DNA of 64,000 bases, taken from JASEGV01 sp947085405 (GTDB taxonomy: Bacteria > Bacteroidota > Ignavibacteria > UBA10030 > BY39). A model generated the notes under the pieces. That model did no database searches. It was not told the DNA's origin and saw only the letters and a list, made by a program, of their open reading frames with translations. Numbering within the stretch: the first letter of the stretch is position 1; every line of letters begins with the position of its first letter. The stretch covers positions 43,507-107,506 of the forward strand of contig CAMTWO010000005.1 of assembly GCA_947085405.1 (NCBI GenBank), written 5' to 3'. Positions 39,836 to 48,849 of this stretch are shown one piece after another. Made by a program: the position numbers and the translations under genes.

Positions 39836-39962
39836 CTTCCAAAATTTCACAAGTTAGCAAACCCCGCTTTTGCGGGATGAACTCCGTGCGACTAACTTGT
39901 CTGAAATTTTGAGAATCCCGCTGAAGCCCGTAGAATGAGCTAAACGAAGTGAAGCGGGATAT
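39836..39962 (+). repeat. Hairpin repeat following tRNA-Glu (third copy)
   Basis: The unit begins CTTCCAAAATTTCACAAGTT directly after the tRNA and matches the two copies beside tRNA-Arg. The long stem (CAAAATTTC-ACAAGTTAG with CTAACTTGT...GAAATTTTG) has C-G where the others have T-A or G-C. A small nested hairpin CCCCGC-TTTT-GCGGG lies in its loop, and a second hairpin ATCCCGCT...AGCGGGAT ends the unit before ATTTTATG, resembling a terminator. No gene is seen from here to 39994. Confidence 0.85.
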
Positions 39963-39994
39963 TTTATGTAATCTGAAAATGATATTTTTTCCGT

Positions 39995-40813
39995 TTACTC
40001 TTTTACTGCACCAGCCATCAAACCGCTGATGTAATATTTTTGCAATGCAAGGAATAATACCATAACCGGCATGATGGTAATTACAGATCCAGCCATCATA
40101 AGTTCAGTGTCTTGTACGTGCTCACCAGCAAGATTGGCAAGCGCAACCGGCAGAGTGTACATCGAATCGTCGGTCATGACAATTAGGGGCCAGAGAAAAT
40201 CGTTCCACGTTCCCATAAACGTGAATATAGCAAGCGTGATCAGTATAGGTTTGCATAAAGGAAGTATAATAGAACGATAGATTCTGAAATCGCTCGCTCC
40301 GTCGATGCGTGCGGCGTCAATCAGACTGTCAGGAATCGAAAGAGCGTATTGGCGGATAAGAAAAATTCCAAAAATACTCGCCATACCTGGAATAATCACA
40401 CCGAGATAGGTATTAATTAATCCCATCTTGTTCAGCATTAAAAATAAAGGAAGCATTGTAAGTTGTGCGGGTATCACCATTGTAGATATGAGCAGCTTGA
40501 ACAGACGGTTACGACCGGGAAACCGGTATTTGGCAAACGCGTATCCTGCCATCGAATTAAATAAAAGTGATATAAATGTTACCGCAGTGCTAATTAAAAA
40601 ACTATTTATGAAGTAACGCAACACATCTAAACGTGTGAATAGCACAGCGTAGTGGTCGAGTGTAACGGATTCGGGGAAAAATTTTGGCGGATACGTGCTC
40701 GCCTGCCCTGCCGGCATCACGGATGCAGATAACATCCAGAGAAGTGGCGTCAGAGTGGCGACGGCAAAAAAGACGGTAATAATAAACAACATAGTTTTTA
40801 TAGTTTTTTTCAT
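39995..40813 (-). CDS. ABC sugar transporter permease (MalG-like)
   Basis: A protein of 272 residues from MKKTIKTMLFIITVFF, where GGAGAGGAAGG precedes the ATG; a longer form from 40918 overlaps the upstream gene. Six membrane helices are expected. The EAA loop reads PDSLIDAARIDGASDFRIYR, the conserved segment of sugar permeases, and RYFINSFLISTAVTFISLLF is typical. It pairs with the MalF-like protein upstream. No gene for an ATPase subunit is present in the window. It is the last gene of the saccharide operon. Confidence 0.95.
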   Translation of the reverse strand: MKKTIKTMLFIITVFFAVATLTPLLWMLSASVMPAGQASTYPPKFFPESVTLDHYAVLFTRLDVLRYFINSFLISTAVTFISLLFNSMAGYAFAKYRFPGRNRLFKLLISTMVIPAQLTMLPLFLMLNKMGLINTYLGVIIPGMASIFGIFLIRQYALSIPDSLIDAARIDGASDFRIYRSIILPLCKPILITLAIFTFMGTWNDFLWPLIVMTDDSMYTLPVALANLAGEHVQDTELMMAGSVITIMPVMVLFLALQKYYISGLMAGAVKE

Positions 40814-41727
40814 CCTTCCTCTCCCCGCTTTTGTAGTCTGAACTGGATGAGTGACCCAATCAGAATTATTACGAACAGTACAAATGCCAATGATGCCGAA
40901 TATCCCATGTTCCACCAACGAAATCCTTGCTGGTACATCAACAATACAATGCTGAGTGTGCTGTTGAGCGGACCTCCTTGTGTCATCACATACGGCTCGG
41001 CGAATAGCTGAAAATATCCAATCATTGTGATAATGCTGACAAAGAGTGTTGTGGGAGCTAACATCGGAATTGTGATATAAAGAAACTGCTGCCGGGCATT
41101 TGCGCCGTCGATGCGCGCTGCTTCATACAGTTCATCCGGGATATTTTGCAATCCAGCAATAAATATGATCATGTTATATCCGAAGTTTTTCCAGACCGCC
41201 AACAGGATTATAGCTGGCATTGCATAAGTTGGATCGCCTAACCAATCGATAGGGTTAATTCCGAAAAAACTTAGGAAGTAATTCAATAGCCCAAACCTTG
41301 GATGGTAAACAAATCGCCAGACTACAGCGATGGCGACAAGTGTAGTTACGACGGGGGCAAAGTAAATTACGCGGAAGAAGCTTTTGAAACGGACGAGTTT
41401 TGAATTGAGAAGTATTGCCGCGCCTAACGAAACGGCAACAGATAACGGCCCGCCAACAAGCACAAAATAAAAAGTATTTTGGAGCGCTTGCCAGAAAAGG
41501 GGATCGTTAAAAAGTTGTAAATAATTGCGGAAGCCGACAAAACGGACATACTGAATATTGCCTAAAGAGTAAATGTCGAAATCGGTAAAACTCATCATGA
41601 AAGCCGCAATGACGGGTAAGAAGAAAAATATAAATATGGCAGCTAAAGCAGGTGTAAGAAAAAAATAAGCCGCGCTATAAAAACTTTTTGTGAATGAACT
41701 CGTTATATGTCTCGTTCCCTTATACAT
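40810..41727 (-). CDS. ABC sugar transporter permease (MalF-like)
   Basis: A 305-residue inner-membrane permease with six or seven helices. The EAA loop PDELYEAARIDGANARQQFL and the segment TQGGPLNSTLSIVLLMYQQG are diagnostic for the binding-protein-dependent oligosaccharide uptake family. It overlaps the MalG-like gene by four bases. Together with the solute-binding protein upstream (4 bp) it forms the inner-membrane importer of the locus, for a short saccharide made by the enzymes upstream. Confidence 0.95.
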   Translation of the reverse strand: MYKGTRHITSSFTKSFYSAAYFFLTPALAAIFIFFFLPVIAAFMMSFTDFDIYSLGNIQYVRFVGFRNYLQLFNDPLFWQALQNTFYFVLVGGPLSVAVSLGAAILLNSKLVRFKSFFRVIYFAPVVTTLVAIAVVWRFVYHPRFGLLNYFLSFFGINPIDWLGDPTYAMPAIILLAVWKNFGYNMIIFIAGLQNIPDELYEAARIDGANARQQFLYITIPMLAPTTLFVSIITMIGYFQLFAEPYVMTQGGPLNSTLSIVLLMYQQGFRWWNMGYSASLAFVLFVIILIGSLIQFRLQKRGEEG

Positions 41728-41730
41728 GCA

Positions 41731-43008
41731 TCACTTCCTGTTCAGCATCCACCTGCGTTTTTCTAAAATTATATTCACGTCCTTGTCGAGTTCTGCAAGA
41801 GCTTGATTAACGGACATTTTTTGAGCAGATGCAGACTCAGCATATTGCTGAACTTTCATTGCGATTTGTTCCCACTCAGGAATTTTTGGTGTCGGTACAA
41901 CGTGCTTAAATTGTTCATAAAAAGCTTTTACATAGACATTGTTCCTAAATAATGTATCGTTCCAAGCTTCTTCGACAGCAGGTAGATTCCCTGTAACTTT
42001 GTAAAATTCTAACTGCTGCTGCACCGCCGAAAGATATTCTATGAATTTCCACGCTTGTTCTTTCTTTGTCGATTTGCGAAAAATTACCAAGCTGGCGCCT
42101 CCAGCAAGTGATACCCCGGGTGTATTCTTATCGGGACCGGGCAGCGACGCTGTCATCCATTTATCTTGAAGTGCAGAAGGCAATCGTTTTTGAAATTCAC
42201 TGATATTCCACGGGCCTGTTATATACATAGCAAAAAATCCCTCAGCCATTCCCTGATAGATGTTTGTAACTTGGGTTATGCCAACAGGTGCGAGCTTCTT
42301 TTGGTAAAATTTTATTATATATTTAAAAGCTTTAGTAAACTTTTCACCGCTGAAATCGCCATAACGGTTGTCATCTTTCAACAACGTAGAGCCGTTTTGT
42401 AATCCTGTTACTACAAACGGAACCCATTCGTTCGTAGGTAGAAGCATAGCATATTTCTCTTTTCCTTCTGCTAACTGTTTAATCTTTATCGAAACATCAA
42501 ACCACTCGTCCCAAGTTGCAGGCGGATTTTTGTAGCCCGCCTGTTCCAAAATATCTTTACGATAAAACAAAACTCGAGTGTCAACGTACCAAGGTATGCC
42601 ATACGGAATGTCGTCTATAACATTTGTTTCCCATATCCCTTCGAAATAATTTTCCTTTTTGACTATAGATGATTTTTCGATCCAGAGATTTAAATCTTCT
42701 ATAGCATTCAGGAGTGTGAATTCTGGAATCCACGTATTCCCGAGTTGTGTTATATCGGGCGTTGAATTTCCAGCATAAGCTGTAAGTAATTTTTCATGAG
42801 CGGCGGTCCACGGGATAGATTGGACTTTTACTCTAATCCCGGGATTTCTCCGCTCAAACTCAGGAATCAGTTTCTGAACATTTTCACCTTCAGCACCCAT
42901 CGCCCAGAACACTATAACAGTTTCGGTAGACGTTGATGAGCGACAGCCAAGTTGTGAAATGGTTGCCAACACGAGCAATGCTATTATGTTTGTAATAATT
43001 CTATTCAT
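41731..43008 (-). CDS. ABC sugar transporter solute-binding lipoprotein
   Basis: A 425-residue extracytoplasmic binding protein of the type I sugar family. The lipoprotein signal ends LATISQLGC (lipobox Cys near 22). Characteristic parts: TVIVFWAMGAEGENVQKLIP, LLTAYAGNSTPDITQLGNTW, GIPWYVDTRVLFYRKDILEQ, GYKNPPATWDEWFDVSIKIK and GGASLVIFRKSTKKEQAWKF. It captures the saccharide in the periplasm for the two permeases. Its ATG overlaps the GH2 stop as TAATG. Confidence 0.95.
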   Translation of the reverse strand: MNRIITNIIALLVLATISQLGCRSSTSTETVIVFWAMGAEGENVQKLIPEFERRNPGIRVKVQSIPWTAAHEKLLTAYAGNSTPDITQLGNTWIPEFTLLNAIEDLNLWIEKSSIVKKENYFEGIWETNVIDDIPYGIPWYVDTRVLFYRKDILEQAGYKNPPATWDEWFDVSIKIKQLAEGKEKYAMLLPTNEWVPFVVTGLQNGSTLLKDDNRYGDFSGEKFTKAFKYIIKFYQKKLAPVGITQVTNIYQGMAEGFFAMYITGPWNISEFQKRLPSALQDKWMTASLPGPDKNTPGVSLAGGASLVIFRKSTKKEQAWKFIEYLSAVQQQLEFYKVTGNLPAVEEAWNDTLFRNNVYVKAFYEQFKHVVPTPKIPEWEQIAMKVQQYAESASAQKMSVNQALAELDKDVNIILEKRRWMLNRK

Positions 43009-45656
43009 TAAGAATTAGCATATTCTAAAAGATTCAACAAATATTGTTGTATCACCGGGTCGACTTGGTGGTCAAAAAGTTGAGGGGAGTTCGATTTATT
43101 TACCAATCTTCCTCTCAATTGCAATCTCGAAACAATTACCTTACCTTTACCGACAGGAATTTCGAACACAGCTTGAGTTTTTAGTTTCAAACCGCATCGG
43201 GCAAATACTTTTAAAACACCGTTGGCTGTAACATCGTGTTGCGAGACAACCTCGCCACCATAGCCACCGTTAAACATTTTCAAATGTTCTTTAGAAATAT
43301 TTTTCCATATAGAATGTGTATGGTCATCTGCAAAAACGTACGAATCGTAACCGCCGCGGTCTGTATCTGAACGCTTTTCAATTGTCAATTCAAGTCCGCG
43401 GGCAACAGTGACAATTACTTTTGCATCGACACCGTATTCGGGTTCGTTAATAATCAATGTACCGCCCGACTTAATAAATTCTGTAATTTCATTTAATAAC
43501 AATTTATAGGTTTTGTCCTGTAACGAACTTCTATCTACAACCAGTGTCTTGAATTTACTGAAATCTCCGTTAAAAACAATATGAGATATCCCCATCATAC
43601 TTAAAAAATCTGAAATCTCTCTATTAGCTTCAAACAATCCAACGGTTGTCCCTCTCAATTGTGCTGAAGCTTTTGGTGGATTAAACACGTGTGCAATTTT
43701 TTGACTGAAGGCTATCTGTATATTTTTATCACCGGTGAATAATTCTAACCGGACGTAAAATGTACCCGGTTCTGAAGGTATTTTGAATACAATTGGATGT
43801 TCTACACAAGTACTGCCATCCACAGATACATCTTCCTTTTTTTGCCAAAGCCATTTTTCATTACCGTCTGTAATGCCGTAAAGTATCTGCCCTTTTTGCT
43901 TTTCGTTGGTATCATTAAAAATAAAGAGGCGGATTATGCGTTCTTCGTTAATGAAGAAATGCCTATCCCATAACTCCAAACTTGAACCAAACGGAGCAAA
44001 GGCGTTTTTGAAAACTTCAAGTACCGGTTTTGGATGTAAATCTTTTATGTTACCCGCAAACCAATGACCCGTCGGTCCATCGTTATTGCTTAAATAGACA
44101 AACGGCTGGATTGCACGAACACGCATACGACGGAATAATTCGACCAATTCCTGTGCAAGAAATGATTGATGACTTATCAACTCTTCTTGTGTGTAATCTT
44201 TCCCGAGCCATCGTTCGATGACATCTTTTGTCAGCGAGGTCGGTTGAAAAATTTTATCTAACCACCACCATAGAAATTCATTTACAACAGATGGTGTCGG
44301 TGAATGTTCGATTTCTTCTAACGAAACGGAGAAGCCAAGTTTACAGTCATTCAACACTGGACCGAGCGAGTATATATATGGATGCTGTTCTATAAAATCC
44401 ACAGACTCCCACGGACGGGTTGGATCGAGTTCTTTCATCTTCGGTACGATTTCTTTCTGAACAACATCATCCGATGATTCATTTATCGGGTCCCAGATAA
44501 TTATGCTCGGATGATTCCAGTTATCTTGCAGCCATCGAGTAAATTCTTTCGTGATTTGTTCCTTCGTCCCCGAAGTTGTCCAGAATTGCCACTCGTTTTG
44601 AATTAGCATCCCGTACTCATCTGCAATGTCGTACCAGCGGTTGTACATTTGTCCGAGGTGATTGCGGAAAAAATTGAAGTTGTGTGCTTTTGGAATATCA
44701 ACCAAGATTTTCTTAATCCATTCAGAATTCCAAGGAAGTAATTCCCTGTCAGGGTCTGAAAGAAAGCGATGAAAAGCAATGTTGCCGCCGCGTAAAAATA
44801 TTTGCTTTCCGTTTAGGTAAAAATCGGAACCGGTTATTTTGAATTCGCGCATACCGAAAGTCGTAAACGTTTGGTCAACCACTTCTCCTCCATCCTCAAT
44901 GGCAATCTCCACCTCATACAGAAATGAATATTCAGGAGACCAAAGCCGCATATAATCTATTGAAATTAAAAGAGTTACGCTTGCTTCCGAGTTAGCTGAA
45001 ACTGTTACCTCGGTTGCAATAATGTTGGAGCTTTGAATTTTAGATCTCTTCTCCCAAATCTTTCCAACAATCTTCACCTCTTTATTTAATGCTAAACCAT
45101 TCTCGATAGTAACTCTTACTTCTGCTTGATGCGAGTTTATGTGTGGAATAACTTGAACCAGTTTAACACGGGGGCTACCTGATAAGTTGATATGTACATC
45201 TCCCCAGATCCCAGGAATAAATGTCTCTCGCTCCTGGTCTTTGCCAACAGCGCTTGCAGGCGGAAGCGTGTTACGAGACCCTACTCGCACTAATAGTTCA
45301 TTCTCCTTTCCATATAAAAGTGCATCCGTACAAATGTATTCTTGAGATGTGTAGCAAGCTATATCGCCGCCAATATGCTTTCCATTCAGCCATACTTCAG
45401 TTCCAAACATCGCCTGTTCGATAATCAGTACGGCAATCTGATATTGAGAAACCTCATCTAAACGGAATGTCTTCCGGTAGCAGTGATAGTCGTATGATTG
45501 CCAGTTGTATTTTGGTTCAGCACAATCCACGAGAGCCGGAACTTGGACTTCATAATCCCATTTTGATGGTAAGTTCTCTTTTCCTCCGGGTTGTAATTCC
45601 CAAGAACCGTTGAGAGAGATTTTTTTTCTTGGTTGTATCAAAACTTTTCTACTCAT
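43008..45656 (-). CDS. Glycoside hydrolase family 2 enzyme
   Basis: An 882-residue GH2 protein: sugar-binding domain (about 10-180), immunoglobulin-like domain (about 180-280) and TIM-barrel (about 285-560), then C-terminal domains. The acid/base Glu is in IIWDPINESSDD, and the nucleophile Glu is most likely in SVVNEFLWWWLDK. No signal peptide is seen, so it may act in the cytoplasm. GH2 enzymes cut beta-galactosides, beta-mannosides or beta-glucuronides; this one is divergent and its substrate is not clear. The start overlaps the stop of the upstream glycosidase by ATGA. Confidence 0.9.
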   Translation of the reverse strand: MSRKVLIQPRKKISLNGSWELQPGGKENLPSKWDYEVQVPALVDCAEPKYNWQSYDYHCYRKTFRLDEVSQYQIAVLIIEQAMFGTEVWLNGKHIGGDIACYTSQEYICTDALLYGKENELLVRVGSRNTLPPASAVGKDQERETFIPGIWGDVHINLSGSPRVKLVQVIPHINSHQAEVRVTIENGLALNKEVKIVGKIWEKRSKIQSSNIIATEVTVSANSEASVTLLISIDYMRLWSPEYSFLYEVEIAIEDGGEVVDQTFTTFGMREFKITGSDFYLNGKQIFLRGGNIAFHRFLSDPDRELLPWNSEWIKKILVDIPKAHNFNFFRNHLGQMYNRWYDIADEYGMLIQNEWQFWTTSGTKEQITKEFTRWLQDNWNHPSIIIWDPINESSDDVVQKEIVPKMKELDPTRPWESVDFIEQHPYIYSLGPVLNDCKLGFSVSLEEIEHSPTPSVVNEFLWWWLDKIFQPTSLTKDVIERWLGKDYTQEELISHQSFLAQELVELFRRMRVRAIQPFVYLSNNDGPTGHWFAGNIKDLHPKPVLEVFKNAFAPFGSSLELWDRHFFINEERIIRLFIFNDTNEKQKGQILYGITDGNEKWLWQKKEDVSVDGSTCVEHPIVFKIPSEPGTFYVRLELFTGDKNIQIAFSQKIAHVFNPPKASAQLRGTTVGLFEANREISDFLSMMGISHIVFNGDFSKFKTLVVDRSSLQDKTYKLLLNEITEFIKSGGTLIINEPEYGVDAKVIVTVARGLELTIEKRSDTDRGGYDSYVFADDHTHSIWKNISKEHLKMFNGGYGGEVVSQHDVTANGVLKVFARCGLKLKTQAVFEIPVGKGKVIVSRLQLRGRLVNKSNSPQLFDHQVDPVIQQYLLNLLEYANS

Positions 45657-48600
45657 CTTGCTGGTTTCAGTACTACTGTTGCCGGTAATGTCTCAATTAC
45701 GATCCCGCGCCTTGTCTGCCTTACCGGTTTGCCATCAATTTGGATTGAAACAATTGGATTGCTTAAAGGTGAACGGAGAATAATTTTACCGGGAGGGATT
45801 TGGATGTTACCGGTGATTTCGACGACCAAGTTTTCGCCGACTTTTTTCATGCTATAAGTAAGACTGCCATAGTATGTTGGCAATTTCTTAACTTCGATGC
45901 TGTCTGTTTCGTTCAACCAATCTTCGGGAATACCCGCGCCGATGACAAGCGAAGTATCTTTCTCCCGCTCGTACACAAACATACTTCGAATAGAACGAAT
46001 AAAATCCGAAGCCACCCACGTGTGCGGCATATCGCCGATAAATCTTGGAGTATCAGGATTATTCCACACGACTTCAGCCCAATGGTTCCACCCTTTCGGA
46101 CGCTGATCTTCAAAAAAGAAATTCAACAACTCGTGAGCGCGTTGTTTCTGATCCATATAAACGTACGCTCCAATTATTCGAACCTCGTAAGGGGTGTAAT
46201 TCACCCAATCAATTTTACCATCGCGCCTGTCCGTAAAAAATTTGTAATAACGATCGAAAGTATTGGTAAGCTCCGGTTCGGGAATGTTGCCTAACTCGCC
46301 AATAGGATTTACGCCGATAGCAGTTGAAGTCGCATCGAAATCACCAAGCTCAACACAGCCGGGGATGTAATCAATATTTTTGTTTTGCATTGCAAGCCGC
46401 ATCGAAGCGTATAAACAACTCTGGAAATCATCTGTTTCAGATTTGAACTCTTTTTCAATTTTTTTCTCACCCAAAATTTGTGCGATAGTAGTCGCATCTT
46501 TTAATCCGCGTAAAACCCAGAAGTCGTCCCAGTAAGAATGCATCGGTTTGGCTGAGTAACCCTCGTGGCTTATCGATTCGGGAACCAGACCAAACATAGC
46601 TTGCTGCTCTGGTATGCCATATTTGAAGTCGTCGGTTTTACGTTGACTGCGTAGGAATTGTATATACCTGACTGCTTTTATAATATTATCAAACTTTCCG
46701 CGTAACCAGCTCGTGTCTTTTGTAAAATGAAAATATTGCATTACGACATAAATAAATTCACCGTGACTGTCGTGTTCGGGAACCGGGTCAGCCCCGCGAG
46801 CATCGACAACGCAAGGTATTTTTCCATCGGGGAATTGGTACTTTGCATACCAATCAATATATTCACGCACTTCATCTGTTAAACCCATATAGAGAAGCGC
46901 TGTGGAAGTTAGCGCCCCGTCTCTTATCCACGAACGCTCATACGAGCGAGAACCAGGCTGAATAGCCGGTCCATCCCGGTTTATCAGTATATAAGCAATA
47001 TTCGATTTCAATGTGTTTACAACTTTCTCGGCCGATTTGGGAAGTTTAAATTCTACAGCACTAAGTTTATATTCCCAAAATTTTTGAGTCTTGGCTAACA
47101 GTTCCATCACCAATGATTCTGATTCATTGTCATTCAAGTTCGGTTTGATGTTCGTAGGTTCTTCGCTGAACGGAACAACCAGATAGACGTCCTTCGAACC
47201 ACCGGATGGTAAAGCTAAGTCGTATTCGAATGCAGCAGATGCATAACCGAAATGATCGGTGATATTACGTGTAGATGGAACTTCTCCACGAGAAATGAAC
47301 GATGTTATATCGCCTTGGTCAAATTCTGCCGCGCCGAAAGCGTTATGCGTTGAGAGAGATAATACATTAGTTTCATTATTAACTGTAGCTATCCCATCCA
47401 AATACTTTATAGAACGGATGTTTGCCGTCCCACCTACCATATTCAAATCCTGCGATGGTGGATTAACTTGAAATGGACGCAATGCAACAAATAATTTCCC
47501 GTTAACCACCTTATTGCTTTTATTCTCTGCAGTGTAATTGACAACCAATACCGGTTTGCCTTCTATATTGGCGGCAAATGTCGTTGTCTTCAGAATGAAA
47601 TCATTATATTTCCACTCCACGATAGGAATTGGAAGGTAGTTGCGGTCGAGCGACTGAGTAAGCCGAACATCATTCCAGGTAATAAATTTACCGTTGAGAT
47701 ATAAGAATGGTTCAAGAGAAAAACTCGCTTTATCAACCTCTATCATTCCCTCTTCATTTATCATTGCTTCCTTCGTATCACCGCTAACACCGGCAATAGT
47801 CCAATACGACATTTGTTTGGAAAAATATTTTGGGAAATATCCCTGTGGCGCTTCGCCTGCCACAGCCGTGAAAAATTTGTTCGGAGACGAACCAAACTCT
47901 ACACTCTTGACATCTATATTGCAGATGCTGTAGTTCTTGCTGTTGCAGCTCTTCTTTAGATTCAATTTGATAAATCGAGTTTCCGACTCAGGCAAATATA
48001 TATAATCTCGGCCTCCGTTCCCATTTGTTACTCGATAGACTGCCGTCCAATTTTTTCCATCATCCGAAATTTCAACATCATACTGTTTTGCGTACTTTTC
48101 CTTTTCCCAATCAATCACAAGACCGCCTAACTCACGATCCTGTTGAAAATCGACAATCCACCATTGTTGTTCCGACTTTCCGCTACTCATCCAACTTGTT
48201 GTAGCAGCTGCATCTATCGCAAATTGGGGTGAAGAATTTTTTGCCGATGAAGAAGCAGTTGCAATCGGTTTTAAGTTTGGCGTCGCTTCAGTAATTGGTT
48301 CTATTTTGAATTCATCAATGAATATCGTCCCTTTGCCGCCGCCTGTTCCTGCAGAGACGACGAACTCTATCTTATCTACATATTTAATTTCACCACCGCC
48401 GGCAGGTCCCCAAGCAAAAGTAATGTGCCGCTTCTTGATTGTTTGCTTCGTCCATTCCTTCGAAAAATCAACATTCAGTTTTTTAATCCAGAATACATTG
48501 TCTGCGGTGTCAAGCAGCTTAAACTCAAAATTATTTACCGGTGCATCTCCACAAAGATAAAATGTAAACTTATAATTTTCCGGCAGACGAAGTTTGAACT

Positions 48601-48817
48601 GCTTTTGAGCAATTGCGTAACCTGACCCGTGAAATTCAAAATGAAGCGCAAGACCGTTTCCTCTATAACCTTTCGTTTGAGTGATATTCATCGAAGCGCC
48701 GTCTGAGACAATAGGCATCCAGGATTTGATGTCTTCGAAATTATCGAGAAGCCTCACTTGTGTAACCGCTGGATGCAGCAATAAGAATAGTAGCACAATT
48801 ATTTTTATAACTTTCAT
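45653..48817 (-). CDS. Large secreted protein with F5/8-type domain and (alpha/alpha)6 glycosidase-like domain
   Basis: A protein of 1054 residues from MKVIKIIVLLFLLLHPAVT, with GAGAGGGAA just upstream; an upstream ATG is less likely. After the signal peptide comes a carbohydrate-binding-like region (about 20-185), an F5/8 type C or discoidin-like domain (about 190-320: ATASSSAKNSSPQFAIDAA, YDVEISDDGKNWTAVYRV), a beta-sandwich, and a C-terminal barrel (about 600-960) with GSRSYERSWIRDGALTSTAL, CVVDARGADPVPEHDSHGEF and YSAKPMHSYWDDFWVLRGLK. The barrel looks like an inverting (alpha/alpha)6 enzyme with acidic residues in the right places, but I cannot name the family. Periplasmic or surface. 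Confidence 0.75.
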   Translation of the reverse strand: MKVIKIIVLLFLLLHPAVTQVRLLDNFEDIKSWMPIVSDGASMNITQTKGYRGNGLALHFEFHGSGYAIAQKQFKLRLPENYKFTFYLCGDAPVNNFEFKLLDTADNVFWIKKLNVDFSKEWTKQTIKKRHITFAWGPAGGGEIKYVDKIEFVVSAGTGGGKGTIFIDEFKIEPITEATPNLKPIATASSSAKNSSPQFAIDAAATTSWMSSGKSEQQWWIVDFQQDRELGGLVIDWEKEKYAKQYDVEISDDGKNWTAVYRVTNGNGGRDYIYLPESETRFIKLNLKKSCNSKNYSICNIDVKSVEFGSSPNKFFTAVAGEAPQGYFPKYFSKQMSYWTIAGVSGDTKEAMINEEGMIEVDKASFSLEPFLYLNGKFITWNDVRLTQSLDRNYLPIPIVEWKYNDFILKTTTFAANIEGKPVLVVNYTAENKSNKVVNGKLFVALRPFQVNPPSQDLNMVGGTANIRSIKYLDGIATVNNETNVLSLSTHNAFGAAEFDQGDITSFISRGEVPSTRNITDHFGYASAAFEYDLALPSGGSKDVYLVVPFSEEPTNIKPNLNDNESESLVMELLAKTQKFWEYKLSAVEFKLPKSAEKVVNTLKSNIAYILINRDGPAIQPGSRSYERSWIRDGALTSTALLYMGLTDEVREYIDWYAKYQFPDGKIPCVVDARGADPVPEHDSHGEFIYVVMQYFHFTKDTSWLRGKFDNIIKAVRYIQFLRSQRKTDDFKYGIPEQQAMFGLVPESISHEGYSAKPMHSYWDDFWVLRGLKDATTIAQILGEKKIEKEFKSETDDFQSCLYASMRLAMQNKNIDYIPGCVELGDFDATSTAIGVNPIGELGNIPEPELTNTFDRYYKFFTDRRDGKIDWVNYTPYEVRIIGAYVYMDQKQRAHELLNFFFEDQRPKGWNHWAEVVWNNPDTPRFIGDMPHTWVASDFIRSIRSMFVYEREKDTSLVIGAGIPEDWLNETDSIEVKKLPTYYGSLTYSMKKVGENLVVEITGNIQIPPGKIILRSPLSNPIVSIQIDGKPVRQTRRGIVIETLPATVVLKPAR

Positions 48818-48849
48818 TTCCCTCTCAGTTGTGTTTGCCGTATGAGATA

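Noticed and set aside
45800..46294. A plus-strand open frame of 164 codons.
   Set aside because: It is antisense to the large glycosidase-like gene and shows no coding features of its own.
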